NCBI GenBank assembly: GCA_025055435.1
Contig: JANWWN010000035.1
Location: 1-32,340 of the forward strand
DNA length: 32,340 bases
From: Cyclobacteriaceae bacterium
Lineage (GTDB): Bacteria; Bacteroidota; Bacteroidia; Cytophagales; Cyclobacteriaceae
Direction: 5' to 3'
Shown here: piece after piece, positions 25,818 to 32,340 of the stretch
How positions within the stretch are numbered: position 1 is the first letter of the stretch
Layout: every line of letters starts with the position of its first letter
Made by a program: the position numbers and the translations under genes
Notes under the pieces: model-generated
Databases searched by the model: none
Seen by the model: only the letters and a program-made list of their open reading frames with translations
Told to the model about the DNA's origin: nothing

Positions 25818-26144
25818 ATGGCAAAGAAAAAGAAAACAACAGTGAGGTGGATACCGGTTTATGTAACCGGACGACCGGGATTTACGGATAAGGTAACTGA
25901 AGCGCTGACTCACTCCGGGCTTCCCTTTATGCCTGGTTATTACCACGACAGCAATGCCGCCATCGATCATACGCTGATATGGACAGATGAAAATACGTTG
26001 CTGAAACAGTATAAAGCTGCCATAGGTGCCCGCACCATCTGGAAGTACCGCCTTCGTTTCTTCCGAAATCTTCAGGAGTTTACGGATTTTATCCGTCCAC
26101 GCATTACGGAAGAGTCCGAAGAAGCGTTGGAAACAGCTGCCTGA
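25818..26144 (+). CDS. Small conserved-looking cytosolic protein, function unknown
   Basis: 108 residues from ATG at 25818; the frame extends to 25758, but the added residues are Lys/Ser-rich and lie in AT-rich leader sequence. It begins with a basic tail (AKKKK), then WIPVYVTGRPGFTDKVTEAL, GLPFMPGYYHDSN, HTLIWTDENTLLKQYKAAIG, and a basic Arg-rich helix (IWKYRLRFFRNLQEF). No signal peptide or membrane helix is seen. The pattern of alternating strands and helices suggests a compact α/β fold. I do not recognise the family. It lies 26 bases upstream of the MaoC-like gene in the same direction and could be co-transcribed. Confidence 0.68.
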   Translation: MAKKKKTTVRWIPVYVTGRPGFTDKVTEALTHSGLPFMPGYYHDSNAAIDHTLIWTDENTLLKQYKAAIGARTIWKYRLRFFRNLQEFTDFIRPRITEESEEALETAA

Positions 26145-26170
26145 ACAAAATTATCTGCTAACTTTACTTT

Positions 26171-26635
26171 ATGAGTAAAGTAGTCATCCGCAGCTTCGAT
26201 GAATTTGCCCGTTTTACCGGTAAAGAAATTGGCACATCAGGATACCACACCATCACCCAGGATCAGATTGATTTGTTTGCGAAAGCTACACTTGACTTTC
26301 AGTGGATTCATATCAACCCCGAACGGGCCCGGGAAGAAAGTCCGTTCGGTGGTACCATAGCACACGGCTATCTTACACTTTCATTGATTCCTTATCTGTG
26401 GGATCAGATTGCCGAAGTGCGCAACTATAAAATGCTGGTCAATTACGGCATTGAAGAACTGCGTTTTAACCAGCCTGTCCGGGTAAACGACCAGGTACGA
26501 CTGCACGTAGCACTTAAAAACATCACCAACCTGCGCGGTATAGCAAAAGCGGAAATGAATATTACCATGGAGATCAAAGACAACCCTAAGCCGGCCTTTA
26601 CCGGTACAATTTTATTTTTGTATCACTTCAAATGA
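26171..26635 (+). CDS. MaoC-like (hot-dog fold) enoyl-CoA hydratase
   Basis: 154 residues, full length for a single hot-dog domain. Enzymes of this type add water to trans-2-enoyl-CoA to give (R)-3-hydroxyacyl-CoA. The hydratase motif is present: ATLDFQWIHINPERA, with catalytic Asp42 and His47, followed by SPFGGTIAHGYLTLSL, which is the substrate-loop sequence of the family. The C-terminal strands FNQPVRVNDQVRLHV and TGTILFLYHF complete the fold. A near-consensus box TAACTTTA at 26159-26166 precedes the ATG by four bases. The (R)-3-hydroxyacyl product would not be a substrate for the (S)-specific dehydrogenase at 5621, so a direct link between them is unlikely. Confidence 0.9.
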   Translation: MSKVVIRSFDEFARFTGKEIGTSGYHTITQDQIDLFAKATLDFQWIHINPERAREESPFGGTIAHGYLTLSLIPYLWDQIAEVRNYKMLVNYGIEELRFNQPVRVNDQVRLHVALKNITNLRGIAKAEMNITMEIKDNPKPAFTGTILFLYHFK

Positions 26636-26737
26636 AGGTACTTACAAATTCTGCCTCCAATCGGAAATATTTTGCTTCACGTCCAGTTAACCCATCTTCA
26701 GACAATTAATAATCAACAGCCGCTAAAAATACGGATA

Positions 26738-27529
26738 TCAGACACGCGGACGTTTGATAGAAGTTATTGCATTTCTCTTTTTCCACCTCGGATAAAGATA
26801 CAAAGCCGCAGCAGCGAAAAGCATAGCAATAAGCTGCGCATGCGACAGATAACCTTCGATAATAAAACCTCTTCCGGCATCACCGCGAAAATATTCCAGT
26901 GCAAACCTTCCAGCCGCATATAGGACTAAATAAATTAAAAACAACTGGCCATAAAATGTCCGATGCCTCAACACCAGCTGCAGTACTACAAATACACCGG
27001 CTATATACAGTGCCTCCGCCAGTTGCGTGGGAAACAACGGCGTATTGAGCGGCCGCGCCTGACAGGAAGGATTGGTAAAGGTAACACCCAAGATTAAAGT
27101 TGTAGGTTTACCGTAGCAACATCCGGCCATAAAACAACCCAGTCGACCAAAAGCATGCACCAAACAGGTTACGCCAGCCATAATATCGAGCATCGGATAG
27201 ACAGGCAGTTTGTTTTTCCGAAAAAACCAAAGCATGGCAGGTACGGCCAGTAAAAAGGAACCATAAAAAACAAAACCGCTGCCGGTAACAAGCTTTCCCG
27301 GATTACGCAGGTAGTAGGAAGGCCCCTCGAAAAACAGCAACAGCTTACCTCCGATAAACGCCGCAGCAAACAACAAAAGAAAAAGATTATTAACCTGCTC
27401 GTAGGTTAAACCGACTTCCTTCCTGCCCCGGTAGTATAGGTACGCTACACCGGCAAGTGCACCAATGGCAATCAAAAATCCGTAGGAATAAACCGTAAAC
27501 GGACCGGCACGAAATAATACAGGATACAT
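26738..27529 (-). CDS. Lgt-family (prolipoprotein diacylglyceryl transferase-like) membrane protein, divergent
   Basis: 263 residues with about seven membrane helices. Lgt transfers diacylglyceryl from phosphatidylglycerol to the lipobox Cys of prolipoproteins. Conserved-looking: SYGFLIAIG (15-23), GFVFYGSFL, His125 and Arg129 in HAFGRLGCF, and Arg208/Glu212 in RFALEYFRGD. In the signature that reads GRIGNFINGELWG in E. coli Lgt, this protein has GRLGCFMAGCCYG (128-140): the Asn is Cys132 and the Glu is Cys137, with Cys138 beside it. This cysteine-rich form is known from other Lgt-family members, and whether it is a genuine lipoprotein transferase is not certain. It lies ten bases downstream of the sorbosone dehydrogenase-like gene, so the two are probably co-transcribed. 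Confidence 0.82.
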   Translation of the reverse strand: MYPVLFRAGPFTVYSYGFLIAIGALAGVAYLYYRGRKEVGLTYEQVNNLFLLLFAAAFIGGKLLLFFEGPSYYLRNPGKLVTGSGFVFYGSFLLAVPAMLWFFRKNKLPVYPMLDIMAGVTCLVHAFGRLGCFMAGCCYGKPTTLILGVTFTNPSCQARPLNTPLFPTQLAEALYIAGVFVVLQLVLRHRTFYGQLFLIYLVLYAAGRFALEYFRGDAGRGFIIEGYLSHAQLIAMLFAAAALYLYPRWKKRNAITSIKRPRV

Positions 27530-27539
27530 GTAATACCCG

Positions 27540-28733
27540 TTAGCTTGCCTTGTAGGTAATCCGGTACACTACGTTAGCGTGATCATCCGAAACAAGCATT
27601 GAGCCATCGGGCATAATCAACACATCTACCGGCCGGCCCCACACCTTCTGCGTTTCATCATCCAGCCAGCCGCTGGCAAAAACTTCATAACCCAATGACC
27701 GGTTGTTGTTATCGATCTTTACCAACGTAACCCGGTAGCCGATTTTTTTCGACCGGTTCCATGAACCGTGTTCGGCAATAAAAATCTGGTTGCGATAAAT
27801 CTCCGGAAACATGGTGCCCGTATAAAACTTCAGGCCCAGTGGAGCTACATGCGGGCCAAGGTTCTGAACAGGGGGCACAAAATCTTTACACGGTTTCTTG
27901 TGCCCGAATTCAGGGTCTTTAATGGTTCCGCCATGGCAATACGGATAGCCAAAATGCAACCCTTCGCGCGCAGCGTAATTCAACTCGCAGGGCGGTAAAT
28001 CATCACCCATCATATCCCGGCCGTTATCGGTAAACCAAAGCTGTTTCGTTACCGGATGCCAGGTAAAGCCTACGGTATTACGAACACCCCGAGCAACAAT
28101 CTCACGCCCGGTTCCGTCAGGGTTAATGCGGGTAATGGTAGCAAAAATTTCTTCTGACTCGCAGATATTGCAGGGTGCACCGACAGGAATATAAAGTTTG
28201 CCATCCGGCCCGAAAGCAATGTACTTCCAACCATGATGGGTTTTATCCGGATAACCATCTGTAACCAACACCGGTTTAGGCGGATTTCCTAAGTTTTTTT
28301 CAATGCCCGGGTAGCGCCAAACACGGTTTACTTCTGCCACATATAAATCTCCATCTTTAAAGGCTACACCATTCGGCATGTTCAGTCCGCTGGCTATGAT
28401 CCATTTTTTGTCAGCCTTATAATCACCATCCTCATCCCGAACAGCATACACCTTATCGCCATTTCGGTTGCTGACAAACAGCGTTCCCGAAGGACTCAAC
28501 GCCAGCGAACGCGCATTATCGACCTCAGCGTACACATCGATTGAAAATCCCTGTGGCATCTTGATCCGATCCAGAGGGAGTTTTTTCGATTCCTCGGTAA
28601 GCGCCGGCATGCTGCCATCATCAGTAGTTAATCTGGCTTCGGGCTGGGGCGGTTGTTCAGCCTCGCGTTTTTTATCCGGCGTGCACATTACCAGCACAAC
28701 CAGTGTTGCAACAGTTCCTATGAACTTTTTCAT
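27540..28733 (-). CDS. Sorbosone/aldose dehydrogenase-like β-propeller, probable lipoprotein
   Basis: 397 residues. The N-terminal hydrophobic segment ends LVMC at Cys17, a weak lipobox followed by a charged Pro/Glu linker typical of exported lipoproteins. From residue 55 on, a six-bladed β-propeller of the glucose/sorbosone dehydrogenase family is visible through repeated motifs: LALSPSGTLFVSNR, MPNGVAFKDGDLYVAEV, YIAFGPDGKLYIPVGAP, GFTWHPVTKQLWFTDNG, FIAEHGSWNRS, VDVLIMPDGSMLVSDD. Characterised relatives use PQQ. Two pairs of Cys (CNIC in blade 3 and one further on) are present, but no CxxCH heme site. Substrate unknown. First gene of a two-gene unit with the Lgt-family protein; it is divergent from the ABC-F gene. 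Confidence 0.88.
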   Translation of the reverse strand: MKKFIGTVATLVVLVMCTPDKKREAEQPPQPEARLTTDDGSMPALTEESKKLPLDRIKMPQGFSIDVYAEVDNARSLALSPSGTLFVSNRNGDKVYAVRDEDGDYKADKKWIIASGLNMPNGVAFKDGDLYVAEVNRVWRYPGIEKNLGNPPKPVLVTDGYPDKTHHGWKYIAFGPDGKLYIPVGAPCNICESEEIFATITRINPDGTGREIVARGVRNTVGFTWHPVTKQLWFTDNGRDMMGDDLPPCELNYAAREGLHFGYPYCHGGTIKDPEFGHKKPCKDFVPPVQNLGPHVAPLGLKFYTGTMFPEIYRNQIFIAEHGSWNRSKKIGYRVTLVKIDNNNRSLGYEVFASGWLDDETQKVWGRPVDVLIMPDGSMLVSDDHANVVYRITYKAS

Positions 28734-28823
28734 CTCAGTTTTTTCAGCAAGGTAAAATTTAAACTATGGTTTTTAAAACCGGATTCCTGCAGCGGCACAT
28801 CGTAAGGCTTGCCGGTGTATGCT

Positions 28824-28831
28824 TATCTTTG
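28824..28831 (+). promoter_or_regulatory. Bacteroidota -7 promoter box (TATCTTTG) of the ABC-F gene
   Basis: Exact TAnnTTTG match, ending five bases before the ATG at 28837. The upstream in-frame ATG at 28819 would lie inside or before the promoter, so 28837 is the start. No TTG at the usual -33 spacing. Confidence 0.52.
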
Positions 28832-28836
28832 CGGCC

Positions 28837-30720
28837 ATGATTTCAATAAACAACCTCTCCTACTATATCGGTGGACGGGCGCTCTATGAAAACGCAAGCA
28901 TGTTCGTGCGTCCCGATGATAAAATCGGACTGATCGGACTCAACGGAAGAGGAAAATCAACCTTGCTGAAACTGATAAACGGTGAGTTGACGCCGGATGC
29001 AGGCACCATCAGCAAATCAAAAAATTGTACCATCGGATTTCTTAACCAGGATCAGCTTTCCTATCAGTCATCGGATTCCATATTAACCCTTGCCATGGGT
29101 GCATTTCGCAAGGTGGTGGATATGGAGCGCCAGATTGAACAGCTTATACACGAACTGGAAAACGAGTACAACGAAGATAAAGTTAACCGCCTTGCCCAGC
29201 TGCAGGAGAAGTACGATCAGGCCGGTGGTTATGCCCTGCAATCGAAAGCCGAAGAAGTGCTGGAGGGCATCGGCTTTTCAACACACGACCTGCACCGGCC
29301 ACTCAATGAGTTTTCAGGAGGTTGGCGAATGCGCGCCATGCTAGCCAGGCTCCTGCTGGAAAGGCCTTCGCTGCTCATGCTCGATGAGCCCACGAACCAC
29401 CTCGATTTGCCATCGATAGAATGGGTGGAAAACTATCTGAAGAATTATGAAGGTGCCGTGATTATTGTTTCGCACGACCGCCGGTTTCTGGATAACATTA
29501 CCAACAAAACCGTAGAGGTTACGCGCCAACAACTCATCACCTACGAAGGCAATTACAGCTTTTATCTCGAAGAGAAAGCCCTGCGCGAGGAAATCCAGCA
29601 GAATGCATACGAAAACCAGCAGGCAAAAATCCGGCAGGCGGAACGCTTTATTGAGCGCTTCCGCGCCAAAGCCAGCAAAGCCCGTCAGGTGAAATCGAAA
29701 GAAAAGGCGCTGGAGCGAATGGAACGAATTGAAGAGGTGGTGAACGATGTGGCCGAAATACGTTTCCGTTTTCAGTTTAATCAGCAACCTGGGAAAACCA
29801 TAGTTACATTAAAAAACATCTCGAAATCCTACGGAAGCCTGAGCATTCTGCACAACACTTCGGCAGAAATCATGCGCGGAGATAAGATTGCCCTGATCGG
29901 TGCAAACGGTCGCGGTAAGTCAACCCTGTTGCGCATACTTGCCGGAAACGAAACATTTGACGGCCAGCGCATACCGGGTTATAACGTTATTACCGGATTT
30001 TATGCGCAGCACCAGATTGAATCACTAAATCTGGAAAACGAAATGCTGGAAGAGCTGAAGCAGGCCGGTACGGGTAAGACGGAGCAGCAACTACGCAATG
30101 TGCTGGGTTGCTTTTTGTTTTCGGATGAAGACCATTTCAAGAAAATCAAAGTGCTATCGGGAGGAGAAAAATCACGTGTCGCACTGGCTAAAACGCTTAT
30201 CTCAGAAGCCAACTTTTTGCTGCTCGATGAACCTACCAACCACCTGGATTTTATTTCGGAAAATATCCTCATTCAGGCCCTGCAACAATATGAAGGGACA
30301 TTTGTGGTGGTTTCGCACAACCGCCATTTTATCAGCCAGGTAGCCAACAAAATCTGGTATATCGAAGACCATCAAATCAAAGAATACCCGGGCACATATG
30401 AGGAATACGATTACTGGCTCAAAAACCGAAAGATCAATGAGGCCTCCTCCAAAACTCCGGAAATGGTTCAGCCAAAATCAGTTAAGCAAACAAAAAGATC
30501 TGCGACTTCAGTAAACTTAAAGCATGAATTGAGCCAGACCGAAGCACGCATTGAGCAACTGGAAAAGGAGAAAGCAGCACTGGAGGATGAAATGATGAAA
30601 CCCGAAGTGTATGCAGACTTTGAACGCCTGAGCACAATACAACAACGGTATAACGCAGCCGAAGAGGAATTAAAACAACTGCTTGTAAAGTGGGATAATC
30701 TGATCAGTGCTTCAATGTAG
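28837..30720 (+). CDS. ABC-F family ribosome-associated ATPase
   Basis: 627 residues from ATG at 28837. Two ABC domains in one soluble chain without membrane segments: Walker A GLNGRGKST (34-42) and signature FSGGWRMRAMLAR with Walker B LLMLDEPTNHLD in the first; GANGRGKST and LSGGEKSRVALAK with LLLDEPTNHLD in the second. The inter-domain linker is a charged helical hairpin (about 235-305; AERFIERFRAKASKARQVKSK) of the P-site tRNA interaction motif type. The C-terminal ~85 residues form a coiled coil (LEKEKAALEDEMM). Relatives act on the ribosome, relieving stalls or conferring antibiotic resistance; linker length resembles housekeeping members (YdiF/Uup-like) rather than the long-linker resistance types. 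Stop overlaps the convergent microprotein ORF. Confidence 0.92.
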   Translation: MISINNLSYYIGGRALYENASMFVRPDDKIGLIGLNGRGKSTLLKLINGELTPDAGTISKSKNCTIGFLNQDQLSYQSSDSILTLAMGAFRKVVDMERQIEQLIHELENEYNEDKVNRLAQLQEKYDQAGGYALQSKAEEVLEGIGFSTHDLHRPLNEFSGGWRMRAMLARLLLERPSLLMLDEPTNHLDLPSIEWVENYLKNYEGAVIIVSHDRRFLDNITNKTVEVTRQQLITYEGNYSFYLEEKALREEIQQNAYENQQAKIRQAERFIERFRAKASKARQVKSKEKALERMERIEEVVNDVAEIRFRFQFNQQPGKTIVTLKNISKSYGSLSILHNTSAEIMRGDKIALIGANGRGKSTLLRILAGNETFDGQRIPGYNVITGFYAQHQIESLNLENEMLEELKQAGTGKTEQQLRNVLGCFLFSDEDHFKKIKVLSGGEKSRVALAKTLISEANFLLLDEPTNHLDFISENILIQALQQYEGTFVVVSHNRHFISQVANKIWYIEDHQIKEYPGTYEEYDYWLKNRKINEASSKTPEMVQPKSVKQTKRSATSVNLKHELSQTEARIEQLEKEKAALEDEMMKPEVYADFERLSTIQQRYNAAEEELKQLLVKWDNLISASM

Positions 30721-30813
30721 CGACAGCGATTCAAGCCACCAACTCAGCATAAGCAGCACTGCCAATACAACCACTGCAACCATCCTTGCCCATCTAGCTG
30801 AATGCTTATTCAT
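30712..30813 (-). CDS. Possible 33-residue single-helix membrane microprotein
   Basis: ORF starting ATG at 30813, four bases after the stop of the anti-sigma-like gene, and ending TGA at 30712-30714 inside the convergent ABC-F stop region. The predicted product has a basic N-terminus (MNKHSARWARM) followed by one hydrophobic helix (VAVVVLAVLLMLSWW) and a short polar end (LESLSLH). This layout, positive inside then one helix, is that of small membrane proteins. Its position immediately after the sigma/anti-sigma-like genes suggests translation by reinitiation. No homologue is known to me; it could be chance. Confidence 0.38.
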   Translation of the reverse strand: MNKHSARWARMVAVVVLAVLLMLSWWLESLSLH

Positions 30814-30817
30814 AGCG

Positions 30818-32128
30818 CTACCGGAAGAGGTAACGAAACCTGAACGACACATCGTAGGTTATTGGCAAAACTTCATTATTCATATCCGACTTATAAACCG
30901 ACTGCAGGGCGTAACGAACACCCGGAGCCAGGGCAATCCGGTATTTTTCTCCAAACCTGTAGCTCAGCTCAGTGCCGGCTACACCACTGAAGTAAACAGG
31001 ACGATAAGGTGATGTCATTCCGGGTGTAATAACCGTACGGTTGTAACCGGAAAATTCCGGTGTAAGTACGCTTTGAACAAAGAAATCTGTTGCTACCCCT
31101 CCGTTTATCAATAGCGCCAGGCTGCCATCAAACACCACAAAACCTGCCTGAACGGGCACCGACATATACTGCAAGGAAGCAGTTACTTCATAAGGTGCCG
31201 TAACAATGAGATTCTCCTGATGATCAACAAATTCATTCAGCGAAGCATGCGCGGTGGAGGTCTCCATCATTACAATGCTCGAAGCATAAGAAGCCTGTTG
31301 ATTAAGATATGCCAGGCCACCTTGTATAACCCATCGTTTAGCCAACCGGTAACCTACCTGCGCACCAACCGAATACGCCAGTCCGGATGAAGGTTGGGAA
31401 GGAACAGGCATGCGCACAGAATTCATCGAAAACGATGGCTGGGGTGATGAAACATTCGGATTGAAGGTGCCGGCACCAAAGCCAACGGAGGTCCACCATT
31501 TTTCTTTTACAGATTTTTTCTCCTTTTGCTGAAGCTTTCGTTCTTCATCTGCCAGTTTTGCAAGAAGCACCTGCCCCGGATCGGGAGAATTTTCGGGTAG
31601 ATCGATTTTCAATGACTTGACCAATGCAGCCGGCTTTGGGACCTCATAAATAGATAGCGATGTCTTCCTGTCGCGAATAGAAAGCGTTTCCTTTCTGTCG
31701 CTGGTCTTTTCAGTATCAACATCCGGTATGCCGGCAAAAGACCTCGTATCCGTTGCTCGCGGCCTTTTCATCCCATCACTCCCACGATTTGGTTTTTCGG
31801 ATGGATTCGAATGTTTAACGTGCTTATCATCAGCTAACCCTGAAACGGGAGGTGACTCATCAATTAAAGAAGCCTGAGGTTGTGTTGTTTCTCTTGCATC
31901 CGGAATACTCTGCTTATCAGATAGAACATAAATTCCGGTTATTCCCACAGCCAGGGCAAGCGAGGCAGCAGCTAACCATTGAAATACCTTGAGTTGCTTA
32001 CGCGCACGTTGAGCTGCAGCTTTTTCCAATTCCAGTTCAATACCGGTCCATACGCGCCCATCAGGCTCAAACTCCGCATCGCGGAAAGCCTCCTGAAGTT
32101 CCTTTTCAAATTTTTTGTTTTCGCTCAT
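30818..32128 (-). CDS. Anti-sigma-like protein with C-terminal β-barrel-type domain
   Basis: 436 residues from ATG at 32128; the open frame upstream (to 32188) only duplicates sigma-factor coding sequence. Residues 1-45 are charged and helical (FEKELQEAFRDAEFEPDGRVW), typical of the cytosolic part of Bacteroidota anti-sigma proteins. One membrane helix follows (about 50-69), then about 140 residues of Ser/Thr/Lys-rich disordered sequence, then from about 215 a β-rich domain (WWTSVGFGAGTF, GLAYSVGAQVGYRLAKRW, ending VSFRFRYLFR) that looks like an outer-membrane β-barrel with aromatic-ended strands. Inner-membrane helix and barrel in one chain imply a periplasm-spanning protein or a barrel-like soluble fold. 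It overlaps the sigma gene by 23 bases, so it is likely its antagonist or partner. Confidence 0.84.
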   Translation of the reverse strand: MSENKKFEKELQEAFRDAEFEPDGRVWTGIELELEKAAAQRARKQLKVFQWLAAASLALAVGITGIYVLSDKQSIPDARETTQPQASLIDESPPVSGLADDKHVKHSNPSEKPNRGSDGMKRPRATDTRSFAGIPDVDTEKTSDRKETLSIRDRKTSLSIYEVPKPAALVKSLKIDLPENSPDPGQVLLAKLADEERKLQQKEKKSVKEKWWTSVGFGAGTFNPNVSSPQPSFSMNSVRMPVPSQPSSGLAYSVGAQVGYRLAKRWVIQGGLAYLNQQASYASSIVMMETSTAHASLNEFVDHQENLIVTAPYEVTASLQYMSVPVQAGFVVFDGSLALLINGGVATDFFVQSVLTPEFSGYNRTVITPGMTSPYRPVYFSGVAGTELSYRFGEKYRIALAPGVRYALQSVYKSDMNNEVLPITYDVSFRFRYLFR

Positions 32129-32340
32129 AGCTCGCTTTCGATTGTTCGCGTTGAATTTTTTCCTGCAACAGCTTACGGGCGCGGGCAAATTGCGATTTGG
32201 ACGTGCCCTCAGATATACCTAACATGCCTGCTATTTCCCTGTGGCTGTACCCTTCTATGGCAAACAGATTGAATATCACCTGGCAGCCGGAAGGCAATGA
32301 TTGAATCATCTCGATGAGCTGATTTAACTGAAGTCCTGAT
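32106..32340 (-). CDS. ECF-type RNA polymerase sigma factor, N-terminal part cut off
   Basis: The C-terminal ~77 residues, open to the window edge with no start required inside it. The sigma region 4 helix-turn-helix is clear: LPSGCQVIFNLFAIEGYSHREIAGMLGISEGTSKSQFARARKLLQ, which is the -35 recognition motif of ECF sigma factors, followed by a basic tail. The stop at 32106 lies inside the next gene, which starts at 32128. Region 2 (core binding, -10 recognition) lies to the right of the window, so its class and target promoter cannot be given. Confidence 0.9.
   Translation of the reverse strand, partial: SGLQLNQLIEMIQSLPSGCQVIFNLFAIEGYSHREIAGMLGISEGTSKSQFARARKLLQEKIQREQSKASYERKQKI

Noticed and set aside
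28185-28191. CNIC pair in the sorbosone dehydrogenase-like protein as a heme site
   Set aside because: It is followed by Glu, not His, so it is not a CxxCH cytochrome c motif.
28277-28293. TTAGG-n7-CCTAA inverted repeat resembling the metal operator
   Set aside because: It lies inside the sorbosone dehydrogenase-like coding region, not near a promoter, and has a different spacer.

Overview
The window looks like chromosomal DNA of a Bacteroidota bacterium, probably Cytophagales-like. The signs are a TonB-dependent receptor with an N-terminal carboxypeptidase-regulatory domain, an ECF sigma factor followed by an anti-sigma-like/β-barrel protein, a SPOR-OmpA fusion, a SusA-like amylase, and several promoter boxes of the Bacteroidota type TAnnTTTG just before start codons. 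Family assignments come from reading the proteins; no database search was run. I see no tRNA, rRNA, CRISPR array or insertion sequence, and no gene-free stretch much longer than about 190 bases.

Layout. 1-372 (minus) is the cut-off 5' part of an AT-rich gene that looks like a two-helix membrane effector of the Pycsar type (anti-phage defence). Next come parE (446-2350, minus), a small membrane protein (2539-2973, minus), and a divergent run of sterol desaturase-like hydroxylase and two overlapping probable lipoproteins (3008-5564). A 3-hydroxyacyl-CoA dehydrogenase follows, then mscL, a DUF3108 protein and dapD on the minus strand, and a glycosyltransferase.

The centre of the window (9888-16702) is a tightly packed six-gene transition-metal uptake operon: DtxR/MntR-type regulator, TroA-like binding lipoprotein, TonB-dependent receptor, ATPase, permease 1 and permease 2. 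Permease 1 carries a complete DtxR-like winged-helix plus metal-binding/dimerisation module at its C-terminus, so the operon encodes both a soluble metal sensor and one built into the transporter. A DtxR-like palindrome sits directly upstream of the operon's promoter box. The genes together describe metal passage from the outer membrane (receptor) through the periplasm (lipoprotein) and inner membrane (ABC transporter), with control at the DNA and perhaps also at the transporter.

The right part holds mnmE, an Omp85-type barrel protein, a cysteine-less ArsC-like protein, the SPOR-OmpA protein, a GH13 amylase, hrpB, a small unknown, a MaoC-like hydratase, a sorbosone dehydrogenase-like protein with an Lgt-family paralogue, and an ABC-F ATPase. 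At the right edge a cut-off ECF sigma factor overlaps an anti-sigma-like/β-barrel protein, followed by a possible 33-residue membrane microprotein that is too short for routine gene calling.
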